A DNA stretch of 64,000 bases from Rhodocyclaceae bacterium. Lineage in GTDB: Bacteria > Pseudomonadota > Gammaproteobacteria > Burkholderiales > Rhodocyclaceae. Of the stretch, positions 37,935 through 49,941 are shown piece after piece. Numbering within the stretch: position 1 is the stretch's first letter; each line of letters begins with the position of its first letter. The stretch spans positions 35,426-99,425 of the forward strand of contig JAQTNK010000011.1 of NCBI GenBank assembly GCA_028713915.1. Direction: 5' to 3'. The notes beneath the pieces were generated by a model, which saw only the letters and a list, made by a program, of their open reading frames with translations, did not search any database and was not told where the DNA came from. A program made the position numbers and the translations under genes.

Positions 37935-39206
37935 TTACTTCAGCCGCTCGATGCCGAGCATCTTGAGGATGTACTTCTCGAACACCGGTTCGGTGTCGCC
38001 CTTCTTCATCTTGCGCATGAAGTACTTCTCGAAGCCGACCTTGGCCAGATGCACCCACTTGCCCTTCTTGAACCAGTTCACGTTGCGCGGCGGGATCTGC
38101 GGCAGGGCGACGAAAGCGGCGCCGGTGTCGCCGAAGTCGGCGAGGCAGATCGCGTTCCAGGTGGCCTTCTCCTCCGGCTCCTTGCCGTCGATGGCGTTGC
38201 GGATGTTATGCACCGCCGCCGTCACCATGGTCTCGATCATGTAGCCGGTCTTCGGCGCGCCGGTGGGCACCGGCGTAGCTTCGACCGGCGGAATGGCGAC
38301 GCAGACGCCGACTGAGTAGATGTTCTGGAACTTCGGATTGCGCTGGAACTGGTCGATGAGGATGAAGCCGCGCGGATTGGTCAGGCCTTCGATGCCGAAG
38401 ACGGCGTCGATGCCCTTGAATGCCGGCAGCATCATCGAGAATTTGAAGGCCAGTTCGTGCTCCTTCTTCACCGTGCCGTCGTCGTTGTGCTCGGCGACCG
38501 TCATCTTGCCGGCCTCGATCTTGGTGACCTTGGCGTTGCAGATCCACTTGATGTGCTTCTCGCGCAGCACCGACTCGAGCATGCCTTTGGAATCGCCGAC
38601 GCCGCCCAGGCCGAGATGGCCGACATAGGGTTCGGCGGTGACGTAGGTCATCGGCACCTTGCTGCGGATCTTGCGCTTGCGCAAGTCGGCATCCATGATC
38701 ATGGCGAACTCGTAGGCCGGGCCGTAGCAGGATGCGCCCTGCATGGCGCCGACGACGACATGGCCGGGGTCGTTAACGAACTCGGCCCAGGACTTCGCCG
38801 TTTCGACGGCGTGGTTGACCGTGCAGATGGAGTGCGTGTGGCCGCCGTTGGGGCCGGAGCCGGCGACTTCCTCGAAGGCGAGCTTGGGGCCGGTGGCGAT
38901 GATCAGGTAGTCGTAGTCGATGGTCTTGCCGTCGGCCAGTTCGATCTGGTTCTTGTCGGCATGCAGGCGCTTGGCCGCCGTGGCGACGAGCTGGATGTCC
39001 TTCTTCGCCAGGGCCGGGGCGAGGTCCATCGTAATGTCTTCGCGCGTGCGCCAGCCCACGGCGACCCAGGGGTTCGACGGCGTGAACTGGAAATAGGGGT
39101 TCTCCGCGATCACGGTCAGCTTGTCGCCCGGCCGCAGCTGTTCCTTCATATCATAGGCGGCTGTCAGACCGCCGATGCCCGCGCCGAGTATGACGACGTG
39201 TGCCAT
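37935..39206 (-). CDS. sqr: Sulfide:quinone oxidoreductase (type I-like)
   Basis: FAD motif VVILGAGIGGLTAAYDM; redox Cys contexts HSICTVNHA, GASCYGPAYE and GVCVAIPPVEATPVPTGAPKTG; C-terminus WVHLAKVGFEKYFMRKMKKG. Confidence 0.92.
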   Translation of the reverse strand: MAHVVILGAGIGGLTAAYDMKEQLRPGDKLTVIAENPYFQFTPSNPWVAVGWRTREDITMDLAPALAKKDIQLVATAAKRLHADKNQIELADGKTIDYDYLIIATGPKLAFEEVAGSGPNGGHTHSICTVNHAVETAKSWAEFVNDPGHVVVGAMQGASCYGPAYEFAMIMDADLRKRKIRSKVPMTYVTAEPYVGHLGLGGVGDSKGMLESVLREKHIKWICNAKVTKIEAGKMTVAEHNDDGTVKKEHELAFKFSMMLPAFKGIDAVFGIEGLTNPRGFILIDQFQRNPKFQNIYSVGVCVAIPPVEATPVPTGAPKTGYMIETMVTAAVHNIRNAIDGKEPEEKATWNAICLADFGDTGAAFVALPQIPPRNVNWFKKGKWVHLAKVGFEKYFMRKMKKGDTEPVFEKYILKMLGIERLK

Positions 39207-39219
39207 ATGTTTCTCCTCC

Positions 39220-39420
39220 TTACCAGACGAATATTTTGCCGATGGCCTTGACGCCGTCATCGACAATCTTTTGCAAATCAGCGGGACAGTCTTCGCGCTC
39301 GATGACGAGGCCGGCGTAAACCGAAAGGGACTTCAGCGCGCAAGCGATCTTGGCGACCTCCGCGGCGGCTTCCGGCGCGATTTGCACGCCCGGCTGCAGT
39401 TGCCAGTTGTTGTCTGCCAT
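39220..39420 (-). CDS. Small conserved-looking protein upstream of sqr
   Basis: 66 aa MADNNWQLQPGVQIAPEAAAEVAKIACALKSLSVYAGLVIEREDCPADLQKIVDDGVKAIGKIFVW; strong RBS AAGGAGGAGATCTGCC. Confidence 0.7.
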   Translation of the reverse strand: MADNNWQLQPGVQIAPEAAAEVAKIACALKSLSVYAGLVIEREDCPADLQKIVDDGVKAIGKIFVW

Positions 39421-39530
39421 GGCAGATCTCCTCCTTATAGTTGAACGACGAATTCTGTCAGGCACGTCGCGGCCTGTGGTTGAAGCTTCCTAATGCTAGG
39501 ATAAATTCGGTTTTGTTTGTAAGAAATATG

Positions 39531-40211
39531 TCAGCGGCCGGACTGCAGCTTTGCCAGCGCAGCGCGCCCCGACAGCAGGTGGTCGTGCATGGCGCGGCCC
39601 GCTTTGTCGGGGTCGCGGCTGCGCAGCGCCTTGAGGATGGCGCGGTGCTCGGCCAGCGACTGCTTGAGGCGGCCGTCGAGCCGCAGCGAATCGCGGCGCG
39701 TGAGCTTGATGACCTTGCGGGTGTCGTCGATCATCTGCTTGAGCCAGCGGTTGCCGGCGATTTCCTGCAGCGCGCTGTGGAACGCCTGGTTGGCTTCGAA
39801 GAAGCGGTCGGCGTCGTTGGCGGCGGCATGGCTTTCGAGCACGTCGTGGATGGCCGCCAGGCGCTCGAGGTCGGCGGCGGTCGCCTTGGCGGCGGCCTCG
39901 AAGGCGACGCGGCCTTCGAGCAGCGCCATCACCGGGAAGATCTCGTCGAGGTCCTGCTCCGACAGTTCGGCGACATAGCAGCCGCGGCGCGGCTCCAGCC
40001 GCACCAGGCCTTCGGCGGCGAGCACCTTGAGCGCTTCGCGCATCGGCGTGCGCGAGATGCCGAAGCCGACGGCGAGCGCCTGTTCGTCGATCCACGTGCC
40101 CGGCGACAGCTCGTGCGCGTAGATGCGCTGGCGCAGCAACTCGGCGACCTCTTCGTAAAGGGCGCTGCGGGCGATGCGAGTGCCGGCGGGGGCTGCTTCT
40201 CTTGCATTCAT
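39531..40211 (-). CDS. GntR-family (FadR/FCD subfamily) transcriptional regulator
   Basis: w[58 protein letters not shown], helical FCD domain. Confidence 0.9.
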   Translation of the reverse strand: MNAREAAPAGTRIARSALYEEVAELLRQRIYAHELSPGTWIDEQALAVGFGISRTPMREALKVLAAEGLVRLEPRRGCYVAELSEQDLDEIFPVMALLEGRVAFEAAAKATAADLERLAAIHDVLESHAAANDADRFFEANQAFHSALQEIAGNRWLKQMIDDTRKVIKLTRRDSLRLDGRLKQSLAEHRAILKALRSRDPDKAGRAMHDHLLSGRAALAKLQSGR

Positions 40212-40299
40212 AATTATGGATAAGTTATTATACGGCCAGGGCGCTTGTCAAGCGCGACAGCTACATAATGTCCGGCCAACGAGCCGCAGGAGTGGAACC

Positions 40300-42465
<2,166 letters not shown>

Positions 42466-42477
42466 GCCGGCAGCGCG

Positions 42478-43473
42478 ATGTCGCCGGAGCCGATGGCCGC
42501 GGAGGACCGCGCTCTCGTCGCGGGCGTGCGCGCCGGCAACCGCCGCGCGCTCGCCAAGGCCATCACGCTGATCGAGTCGCAGCGCAATGACCACCAGGAG
42601 CGCGCCCACGCCGTGCTCGACGCGCTGCTGCCCGACGCCGGCAAGGCGATCCGCGTCGGCATCACCGGCGTGCCGGGCGTGGGCAAGTCGACCTTCATCG
42701 AAGCCCTGGGCCTGCATCTGATCGCCGCCGGGCATCGCGTCGCGGTGCTCGCCGTCGACCCGTCGTCCAGCATCAGCGGCGGCTCCATCCTCGGCGACAA
42801 GACGCGCATGGAATTGCTGTCGCAGCGCGACGAAGCCTTCATCCGTCCCTCGCCGTCGTCGGGCTCGCTCGGCGGCGTCGCCGAAAAGACGCGCGAGGCG
42901 ATGCTGGTCTGCGAAGCCGCCGGCTTCGACGTCGTCATCGTCGAGACGGTCGGCGTCGGCCAGTCGGAAACGGCGGTGGCCGGCATGACCGACGTCTTCG
43001 TCCTGCTGCAGCTGCCCAACGCCGGCGACGACCTGCAGGCGATCAAGAAGGGCATCGTCGAACTGGCCGACATCGTCGTCTTCAACAAGGCCGATATCGA
43101 TCCGCGCGCAGCGGATGTTGCCGCCGCGCAGATGCGCTCGGCCCTGTCGATGCTGCACGCGGCCTCGCCCAACTGGCAGCCGCCGGTGCTGAAAATGAGC
43201 GCCGCGAAAAAAGAAGGCATCGCCGAATTCTGGCAGGCCATCGAGAACCATCGCCGCACCCTGTCCGCCTCCGGCGAGCTTGCCGCGCGCCGGCGCCGCC
43301 AGGCGCTGGCCTGGATGTGGCAATTGATCGACGCCGGCCTGCGCCACCGCTTCCGCAGCCATGCCGGAGTGCAATCGAGCCTGCCCGAACTGACCCGGGC
43401 GGTGGAGTCCGGCGTCACGACGCCGACCGCCGCCGCCCATCGCCTGCTGAATCTGTTGAACCGTTTTTTCTAG
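42478..43473 (+). CDS. meaB: Methylmalonyl-CoA mutase-associated GTPase (MeaB/ArgK)
   Basis: [55 protein letters not shown]. Confidence 0.94.
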   Translation: MSPEPMAAEDRALVAGVRAGNRRALAKAITLIESQRNDHQERAHAVLDALLPDAGKAIRVGITGVPGVGKSTFIEALGLHLIAAGHRVAVLAVDPSSSISGGSILGDKTRMELLSQRDEAFIRPSPSSGSLGGVAEKTREAMLVCEAAGFDVVIVETVGVGQSETAVAGMTDVFVLLQLPNAGDDLQAIKKGIVELADIVVFNKADIDPRAADVAAAQMRSALSMLHAASPNWQPPVLKMSAAKKEGIAEFWQAIENHRRTLSASGELAARRRRQALAWMWQLIDAGLRHRFRSHAGVQSSLPELTRAVESGVTTPTAAAHRLLNLLNRFF

Positions 43474-43486
43474 TGGAGAAATATCC

Positions 43487-45019
43487 ATGCAAGAAATCAT
43501 CAAGCAACTGGACGCCAAACGCGAACTGGCCCGCCTCGGCGGCGGCCAGCGGCGCGTCGACGCCCACCATGCCAAGGGCAAGCTGACGGCGCGCGAGCGC
43601 ATCGAACTGCTCTTCGACGAAGGCACCTTCGAAGAGTGGGATATGTTCAAGGAGCACCGCTGCAACGACTTCGGCATGGCCGACAACAAGGTGCCGGGCG
43701 ACGGCGTCGTCATCGGCTACGGCACGGTCAACGGCCGCATGGTGTTCGTCTTCTCGCAGGACTTCACGGTGTTCGGCGGCGCGCTCTCGGAAGCCCACGC
43801 CGAGAAGATCTGCAAGGTCATGGACCACGCCATGAAAGTCGGCGCCCCGGTGATCGGCTTGAACGACTCCGGCGGCGCCCGCATCCAGGAAGGCGTCGCG
43901 GCGCTCGGCGGCTACGCCGACGTCTTCCAGAGGAACGTCATGGCCTCGGGCGTAGTGCCGCAGATTTCCCTGATCATGGGCCCCTGCGCCGGCGGCGCGG
44001 TGTATAGCCCGGCGATGACCGACTTCATTTTCATGGTCAAGGACACCTCCTACATGTTCGTCACCGGCCCGGAAGTGGTGAAGACCGTGACCCACGAGGA
44101 AGTGACGGCCGAGGAGCTCGGCGGCGCGGTCTCGCACACGACGCGCTCGGGTGTGGCCGATCTCGCCTTCGAGAACGACGTCGAGGCGCTCCTGATGCTG
44201 CGCCGCTTCATCAACTACCTGCCGCTCAACAACAAGGAGAAGTCGCCGATCCGGCCGAGCGCCGATGCCGCCGACCGCATCGACCTGAGCCTCGACACCC
44301 TGGTGCCGGAGAACCCGAACAAGCCCTACGACATCAAGGAGCTCATCATCAAGGTGGTCGACGACTGCGACTTCTTCGAGCTGCAGGCCGACCACGCCAA
44401 GAACATCGTCATCGGCTTCGCGCGCATGGAAGGCCAGACCATCGGCATCGTCGCCAACCAGCCGCTGGTGATGGCCGGCTGCCTCGACATCAAGTCGTCG
44501 ATCAAGGCCGGCCGCTTCGTGCGCTTCTGCGACGCCTTCAACATACCCATCGTCACCTTCGTCGACGTGCCGGGCTTCATGCCGGGCACGGCGCAGGAAT
44601 ACGGCGGCATCATCAAGCACGGCGCGAAACTCCTCTACGCCTACGCCGAATGCACGGTGCCGAAGATCACGGTGATCACGCGCAAGGCCTACGGCGGCGC
44701 CTACGACGTGATGGCGTCGAAACATTTGCGCGGCGACGTGAATTTCGCCTGGCCGACCGCCGAGATCGCGGTGATGGGGCCGAAGGGCGCGGTGGAAATC
44801 ATTTTCCGCGAAGACAAGGGCGACCCGGCCAAGCTCGCCGCCAAGGAAGCCGAGTACAAGGCCAAGTTCGCCAATCCTTTCGTCGCCAGTGCGCGCGGCT
44901 TCATCGACGACGTCATCCAGCCGCACGAGACGAGGAAGCGCATCTGCCGCTCGCTGGTGATGCTGAGGAACAAGAAGATCGAGAACCCGTGGCGCAAGCA
45001 CGGGAATATTCCGCTTTGA
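43487..45019 (+). CDS. pccB: Acyl-CoA (propionyl-CoA) carboxylase, carboxyltransferase (beta) subunit
   Basis: [34 protein letters not shown]-type motif [54 protein letters not shown]. Confidence 0.93.
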   Translation: MQEIIKQLDAKRELARLGGGQRRVDAHHAKGKLTARERIELLFDEGTFEEWDMFKEHRCNDFGMADNKVPGDGVVIGYGTVNGRMVFVFSQDFTVFGGALSEAHAEKICKVMDHAMKVGAPVIGLNDSGGARIQEGVAALGGYADVFQRNVMASGVVPQISLIMGPCAGGAVYSPAMTDFIFMVKDTSYMFVTGPEVVKTVTHEEVTAEELGGAVSHTTRSGVADLAFENDVEALLMLRRFINYLPLNNKEKSPIRPSADAADRIDLSLDTLVPENPNKPYDIKELIIKVVDDCDFFELQADHAKNIVIGFARMEGQTIGIVANQPLVMAGCLDIKSSIKAGRFVRFCDAFNIPIVTFVDVPGFMPGTAQEYGGIIKHGAKLLYAYAECTVPKITVITRKAYGGAYDVMASKHLRGDVNFAWPTAEIAVMGPKGAVEIIFREDKGDPAKLAAKEAEYKAKFANPFVASARGFIDDVIQPHETRKRICRSLVMLRNKKIENPWRKHGNIPL

Positions 45020-45037
45020 CCTGACCGATATATGAAA

Positions 45038-45115
45038 CGCCGAGGCGCGGAGGCGCCGAGAAATTCATTTCCAAGGAGTCTTCCTTGCTTTTCTCGGCGC
45101 CTCGGCGTCTCGGCG
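45038..45115. repeat. Intergenic imperfect inverted repeat (26-nt arms) with nested hairpin
   Basis: Left arm CGCCGAGGCGCGGAGGCGCCGAGAAA (45038-45063); right arm TTTCTCGGCGCCTCGGCGTCTCGGCG (45090-45115), 24/26 paired; nested CAAGGA-gtct-TCCTTG (45072-45087). Confidence 0.85.
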
Positions 45116-45132
45116 GTGAAAGGGGTTTTGAT

Positions 45133-47127
45133 ATGTTCAAGAAAATACTGATTGCCAACCGCGGCGAGATCGCTTGCCGCGTCATGAGGACGGCCAAGAA
45201 GATGGGCATCCTGACCGTCGCCGTCTATTCGGAAGCCGACAAGGACGCCATGCATGTCGCCATGGCCGACGAGGCCGTCTGCATCGGGCCGGCGCCGTCG
45301 AAGGAATCCTACCTGGTGGCGGAGAAGATCATCGCCGCCTGCAAGCAGACCGGCGCCGAAGCCGTGCATCCGGGCTACGGCTTCCTCTCCGAGAATGCCG
45401 CCTTCTCGCGCACGCTGGAAGAGCAGGGCATCGTCTTCGTCGGCCCGAAGCATTACTCGGTGGCAGCGATGGGCGACAAGATCGCCTCGAAGAAGCTGGC
45501 GCTGGAAGCCAAGGTCAACGTCATACCCGGCTACAACGACGCCATCGACACGCCCGAGCAGGCCGTCGACATCGCCAAGGGCATCGGCTACCCGGTGATG
45601 ATCAAGGCCTCCGCCGGCGGCGGCGGCAAGGGCCTGCGCGTCGCCTTCAACGACAAGGAAGCGCACGAAGGCTTCGCTTCGTGCAAGACCGAGGCGAAAA
45701 ACGCTTTCGGCGACGACCGCATCTTCATCGAGAAGTACGTCGAGGAACCGCGCCACATCGAGATCCAGCTGATCGGCGACGGCCACGGCAACATGGTCTA
45801 TCTGCACGAGCGCGAATGCTCGATCCAGCGCCGCCACCAGAAGGTGATCGAGGAAGCGCCCTCGCCCTTCCTCGACGCCGCGACGCGCCGCGCCATGGGC
45901 GAGCAGGCCGTGGCGCTGGCCAAGGCGGTCAACTACCAGTCCGCCGGCACCGTCGAATTCGTCGTCGGCGGCAAGGACAAGGGCTTCTACTTCCTCGAGA
46001 TGAACACGCGCTTGCAAGTCGAGCATCCGGTGACGGAATTCATCACCGGCCTCGACCTCGTCGAGCTGATGATCCGCGTCGCCGCCGGCGAGAAGCTGCC
46101 GTTCACCCAGGAACAGATCAAGCTCGACGGCTGGGCGATGGAGTGCCGCATCAACGCCGAAGACCCGTTCCGCGGCTTTCTGCCGTCGACCGGCCGGCTG
46201 GTCAAGTACATGCCGCCAATTGGCAAGGACAGCTCGGTGCGCGTCGACACCGGCGTCTACGAGGGCGGCGAGATCTCGATGTTCTACGACTCGATGATCG
46301 CCAAGCTGATCGTGCACGGCTCGACGCGCGACCAGGCCATCGCCAAGATGCGCGACGCCCTCAATGCCTTTGTCATTCGCGGCGTGTCGTCGAACATCTC
46401 GTTCCAGGCGGCGCTGATGCAGCACCCGCGCTTCGTCTCGGGCGACTTCAACACCGGCCTCATCGCCGAGGAATACGCCAAGGGCTTCAACGCCAGCGAC
46501 GTGCCGCACGACGACCCGGCGATGCTGATCGCCGTCGCCGCCGCCATGCATCGCCAGTACCTGGAGCGCAACACGCGCATCTCCGGCCAGATGCCGGGCC
46601 ACGAGTTCGCGCCCGGCGCCGACTTCGTCGTGCGGCTCGAAGACGGCGCCGACCACGAAGTCACGGTGACCACGGCGAACGGCGGCTGGAACGTCACTTT
46701 CGCCGGCGATCCCTACGAGATCCGCAGCGACTGGCAGTTCGGCCAGCCGCTCTACCAGGGCACCATCAACGGCGAGCCTTTCTGCATGCAGGTCGAGCGC
46801 CGCAATCTCAAGTACCGGCTGTTCCATTGGGGCAAGCAGGCCGACATCATGGTGATGACGGCGCGCGCCGCCCACCTGCAGGCGCTGATGCCGCACAAGG
46901 CGCCGCCCGACACTTCGAAGTTCCTGCTCTCGCCGATGCCGGGCCTGCTGACCGCCGTCGCCGTGGCGCCGGGCCAGGAAGTCAAGGCCGGCGAAGTGCT
47001 GGCGAAGATCGAGGCCATGAAAATGGAGAACGTGCTCAAGGCCGAGCGCGACTGCATCGTCGACAAGCTGCTGGCGAGTCCGGGCGAGAGCCTGGCGGTG
47101 GATCAGGCGATCATCGCCTTCAAGTAG
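45133..47127 (+). CDS. pccA: Biotin-dependent acyl-CoA (propionyl-CoA) carboxylase alpha subunit
   Basis: MFKKILIANRGEIACRVMRTAKKMGI, IKASAGGGGKGLRVA, FLEMNTRLQVEHPVTE, biotin site EAMKMEN. Confidence 0.94.
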   Translation: MFKKILIANRGEIACRVMRTAKKMGILTVAVYSEADKDAMHVAMADEAVCIGPAPSKESYLVAEKIIAACKQTGAEAVHPGYGFLSENAAFSRTLEEQGIVFVGPKHYSVAAMGDKIASKKLALEAKVNVIPGYNDAIDTPEQAVDIAKGIGYPVMIKASAGGGGKGLRVAFNDKEAHEGFASCKTEAKNAFGDDRIFIEKYVEEPRHIEIQLIGDGHGNMVYLHERECSIQRRHQKVIEEAPSPFLDAATRRAMGEQAVALAKAVNYQSAGTVEFVVGGKDKGFYFLEMNTRLQVEHPVTEFITGLDLVELMIRVAAGEKLPFTQEQIKLDGWAMECRINAEDPFRGFLPSTGRLVKYMPPIGKDSSVRVDTGVYEGGEISMFYDSMIAKLIVHGSTRDQAIAKMRDALNAFVIRGVSSNISFQAALMQHPRFVSGDFNTGLIAEEYAKGFNASDVPHDDPAMLIAVAAAMHRQYLERNTRISGQMPGHEFAPGADFVVRLEDGADHEVTVTTANGGWNVTFAGDPYEIRSDWQFGQPLYQGTINGEPFCMQVERRNLKYRLFHWGKQADIMVMTARAAHLQALMPHKAPPDTSKFLLSPMPGLLTAVAVAPGQEVKAGEVLAKIEAMKMENVLKAERDCIVDKLLASPGESLAVDQAIIAFK

Positions 47128-47145
47128 GCTTCCTTGCCGGCACTC

Positions 47146-47176
47146 GGAAACGGCGGGCTGCGGCTCGCCGTTTTCC
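47146..47176 (+). terminator. Hairpin after pccA, possible terminator
   Basis: GGAAACGGCGGGC-TGCG-GCTCGCCGTTTTCC; U-run lies within the stem rather than after it. Confidence 0.45.
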
Positions 47177-47363
47177 GTTGCGTCGGCTGGAATTGCGGCG
47201 TGTCTTTCCCGCTGGGGCGCAGGCAATTCGCCACACTGCCAACGCGGGAGCCGCCAGGCCGCTTCCTGCGACTGGCGCAAAGTTGGCGGCTATCCTTTAC
47301 TAAGGAAGAGGCCGGCGTTAGATACGCCTGCCACGATGTCCTGCCGTAGAAGTGGGGTGTGCA

Positions 47364-48899
47364 ATGTCGCATCAAGCGCTCGTAGAATCCGTATTGTCGC
47401 GCCTCGGCCTGAGCGAGGCGAATGCCGCCGCCGCGACGGGCGACGGGCGCTGGCTGCCCGGCAGCGGCAGTTTCGCGGACGAGGATCCGAGCACGGCGCA
47501 GCCACTGGCAAGGGTCGCGCGCGGTACCGCGGCGGACTACGAAGCCGTGCTGGCGGCGGCCGCTGCCGCCTTCAGGCGCTGGCGCGAAGTGCCGGCGCCG
47601 CGGCGCGGCTTGTTCGTCCGCGAACTCGGCGACGAACTGCGTCGCCGCAAGGACGAGCTCGGCACGCTGGTGGCGCTCGAAGTCGGCAAGATCAAGGCCG
47701 AAGGCGACGGCGAAATCCAGGAAATGATCGACGTCGCCGACTTCGCCGTCGGGCTGTCGCGCCAGCTTTATGGCCTGACGCTGGCGTCCGAGCGACCGCA
47801 GCACCGCATGATGGAGCAATGGCATCCGCTCGGCGTCGTCGGCGTGATTTCCTCCTTCAACTTCCCCGCCGCGGTCTGGTCGTGGAATGCCTTCATCGCT
47901 GCCGTCTGCGGCGATACGGTGGTCTGGAAGCCGAGCCCGAAGGCGCCGCTGACCGCCATCGCCTTGCAGCGCATCGTCGATGAGGTCGCCGCGCGCCACG
48001 GCGCCGAGGGCGTGTTCACGCTGTTTCTTTCCGACGAAGCGGCGGCCGGCGCGCGCCTCGCCGCCGATCCGCGCGTCGCCCTGGTCTCCTTCACCGGGTC
48101 GTCGCACGCCGGACGCCAGGTCTCGCAGACCGTGGCGGGACGCTTCGGCCGCTGCCTGCTCGAATGTTCGGGCAACAACGCGGTGATCGTCGACGAGACG
48201 GCCGATCTCGATCTGGCGCTGCCGGCCATCGTCTTCGGCGCCGTCGGCACCGCCGGCCAGCGCTGCACCAGCACGCGGCGGCTGATCGTGCATGAGTCGC
48301 GCTTCGAGGCGCTGGCGGCGCGCCTCATCGACGCCTACGCGCAACTCAGGATCGGCGATCCCCTCGATGCCGCCACGCTCATGGGCCCGCTGATCGACCA
48401 GCGCGCGGTGGAGGCCTTCACGCTCGCCGTGGCGGAGACGCGCGCCCTCGGCGGGCAGGTCGTGGCGGGCGGCAGCCGCCTGACGCAGCCCGGCCATTTC
48501 GTCGCGCCGACCCTGATGCGCGCCGACAATGCCTGGCCGGCCGTGCAGCGCGAAACTTTCGCGCCCATCCTCTACCTGATGCGCTACCGCGATTTCGACG
48601 AAGCGCTGGCGCTGCACAACGCCGCGCGCCACGGCCTGTCGTCGGCGTTATTCACTCTGGATATGCGCCATGCCGAGCGCTTCCTCTCGGCGGTCGGCAG
48701 CGATTGCGGCATCGCCAACGTCAACCTCGGCACCTCGGGCGCGGAAATCGGTGGCGCGTTCGGCGGCGAGAAGGAAACCGGCGGCGGCCGCGAAGCCGGC
48801 TCCGATACCTGGAAGAACTACATGCGCCGCCAGACCAATACGGTGAATTGGGGCACGACGCTGCCGTTCGCTCAAGGCATCCGCTTCGGCCTGCATTGA
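47364..48899 (+). CDS. ALDH7-family aldehyde dehydrogenase (aminoadipate-semialdehyde dehydrogenase/AmaB-like)
   Basis: VISSFNFPAAVWSWNAFIAAVCGDTVVWKPSPKAPLTA, ECSGNNAVIVDETADLDLALPAIVFGAVGTAGQRCTSTRRL. Confidence 0.87.
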   Translation: MSHQALVESVLSRLGLSEANAAAATGDGRWLPGSGSFADEDPSTAQPLARVARGTAADYEAVLAAAAAAFRRWREVPAPRRGLFVRELGDELRRRKDELGTLVALEVGKIKAEGDGEIQEMIDVADFAVGLSRQLYGLTLASERPQHRMMEQWHPLGVVGVISSFNFPAAVWSWNAFIAAVCGDTVVWKPSPKAPLTAIALQRIVDEVAARHGAEGVFTLFLSDEAAAGARLAADPRVALVSFTGSSHAGRQVSQTVAGRFGRCLLECSGNNAVIVDETADLDLALPAIVFGAVGTAGQRCTSTRRLIVHESRFEALAARLIDAYAQLRIGDPLDAATLMGPLIDQRAVEAFTLAVAETRALGGQVVAGGSRLTQPGHFVAPTLMRADNAWPAVQRETFAPILYLMRYRDFDEALALHNAARHGLSSALFTLDMRHAERFLSAVGSDCGIANVNLGTSGAEIGGAFGGEKETGGGREAGSDTWKNYMRRQTNTVNWGTTLPFAQGIRFGLH

Positions 48900-48948
48900 C
48901 GTCGGCCGCGCCGTTGGTTTCTTGGTCCGGCAAAAGAAGGAACCTCCC

Positions 48949-49060
48949 CGATGGGGCCGGTGGGGCGCTCTGCTGCGCGCAAGCAAAGGAGGAGAAGGCG
49001 GCCCCGCAGGCCGCCGCCGGGGGACATGGAGCGCAGCAGAGCGCCCCGCCGGCCCCATCG
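48949..49060. repeat. Long intergenic inverted repeat (30-nt arms, 52-nt spacer)
   Basis: CGATGGGGCCGGTGGGGCGCTCTGCTGCGC (48949-48978) versus GCGCAGCAGAGCGCCCCGCCGGCCCCATCG (49031-49060); 29/30 complementary; nested GGCGGC/GCCGCC in the spacer. Confidence 0.9.
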
Positions 49061-49136
49061 CACACCCTAAGGACCAGCGCCCCGCAGCGCACCCCGCCGT
49101 AACGATCGCGCTCCCGACGCCGAATGTCAGTGCGCT

Positions 49137-49937
49137 TCAGCGCCCGCGAAACTCAGGCTGGCGCTTGTCGACGAAGGCGCGCACGCCCGCGGCGAAATCC
49201 TCGGTCAGGGCCGAGGCGACGAAGTCGTCCTGCTCGGCGAGCAGTTGCTCGGCGAGCGTGCGGTTGACGGATTCGTTGAGCAGGCGCTTGGTCTTGGCAT
49301 AGGCGGCCGTCGGCCCGGCGGCGAGGCGCGCGGCGAACTCTCGCGTTGCCGCGTCGAGCTCGGCAACCGGCACGACGCGGTTGACGAGCCCCAGTTCGAG
49401 GGCGCGCGCGGCGTCGAAGCGGTCGCCGAGAAGCGCGATCTCCATCGCCTGCTTGAGGCCGACGAGGCGCGGCAGGCCCCAGGTGGCGCCGCCGTCGGGC
49501 GACGTGCCGAGGTGGCAATAGGCGAGCGTGAAATAGGCGTTGTCGGCGGCGAGCGCGAGGTCGCAGGCGTTCATCAGCGACAGGCCGAAGCCCGCCGCCG
49601 CGCCCTGGACCGACGCCACCACCGGCTTGCCCATGCGCCGCAGGCGCAGCACCGAGCCATGCACCTCGGCGATCAGGCGCTCGAAGCGTGCGCGGCGCTC
49701 GGCTGCCGGCGTATCGAGCATGGCGTGGAACCACTTGATGTCGCCGCCCGCCATGAAATGCGCGCCGGCGCCGCGCAGCACGACGGCGCGAACCGCGGCG
49801 TCGGACTCGATGCGCTCGGTGACGTCGCGCAGCGCCGCGCTCATCGCCAAGTCGAGCGCGTTCAAGGCCTGCGGCCGGTTCAGCGTGACCGTGGCGATGC
49901 CGTCGGCGACGTCGAGCAGGACGGTGTCGTTGCTCAC
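49137..49937 (-). CDS. Enoyl-CoA hydratase/isomerase family protein
   Basis: VTLNRPQALNALDLAMSAAL, GAGAHFMAGGDIKWF, VQGAAAGFGLSLMNACDLALA; GTG start chosen, trimmed from a longer ORF. Confidence 0.87.
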   Translation of the reverse strand: MSNDTVLLDVADGIATVTLNRPQALNALDLAMSAALRDVTERIESDAAVRAVVLRGAGAHFMAGGDIKWFHAMLDTPAAERRARFERLIAEVHGSVLRLRRMGKPVVASVQGAAAGFGLSLMNACDLALAADNAYFTLAYCHLGTSPDGGATWGLPRLVGLKQAMEIALLGDRFDAARALELGLVNRVVPVAELDAATREFAARLAAGPTAAYAKTKRLLNESVNRTLAEQLLAEQDDFVASALTEDFAAGVRAFVDKRQPEFRGR

Positions 49938-49941
49938 GGCG

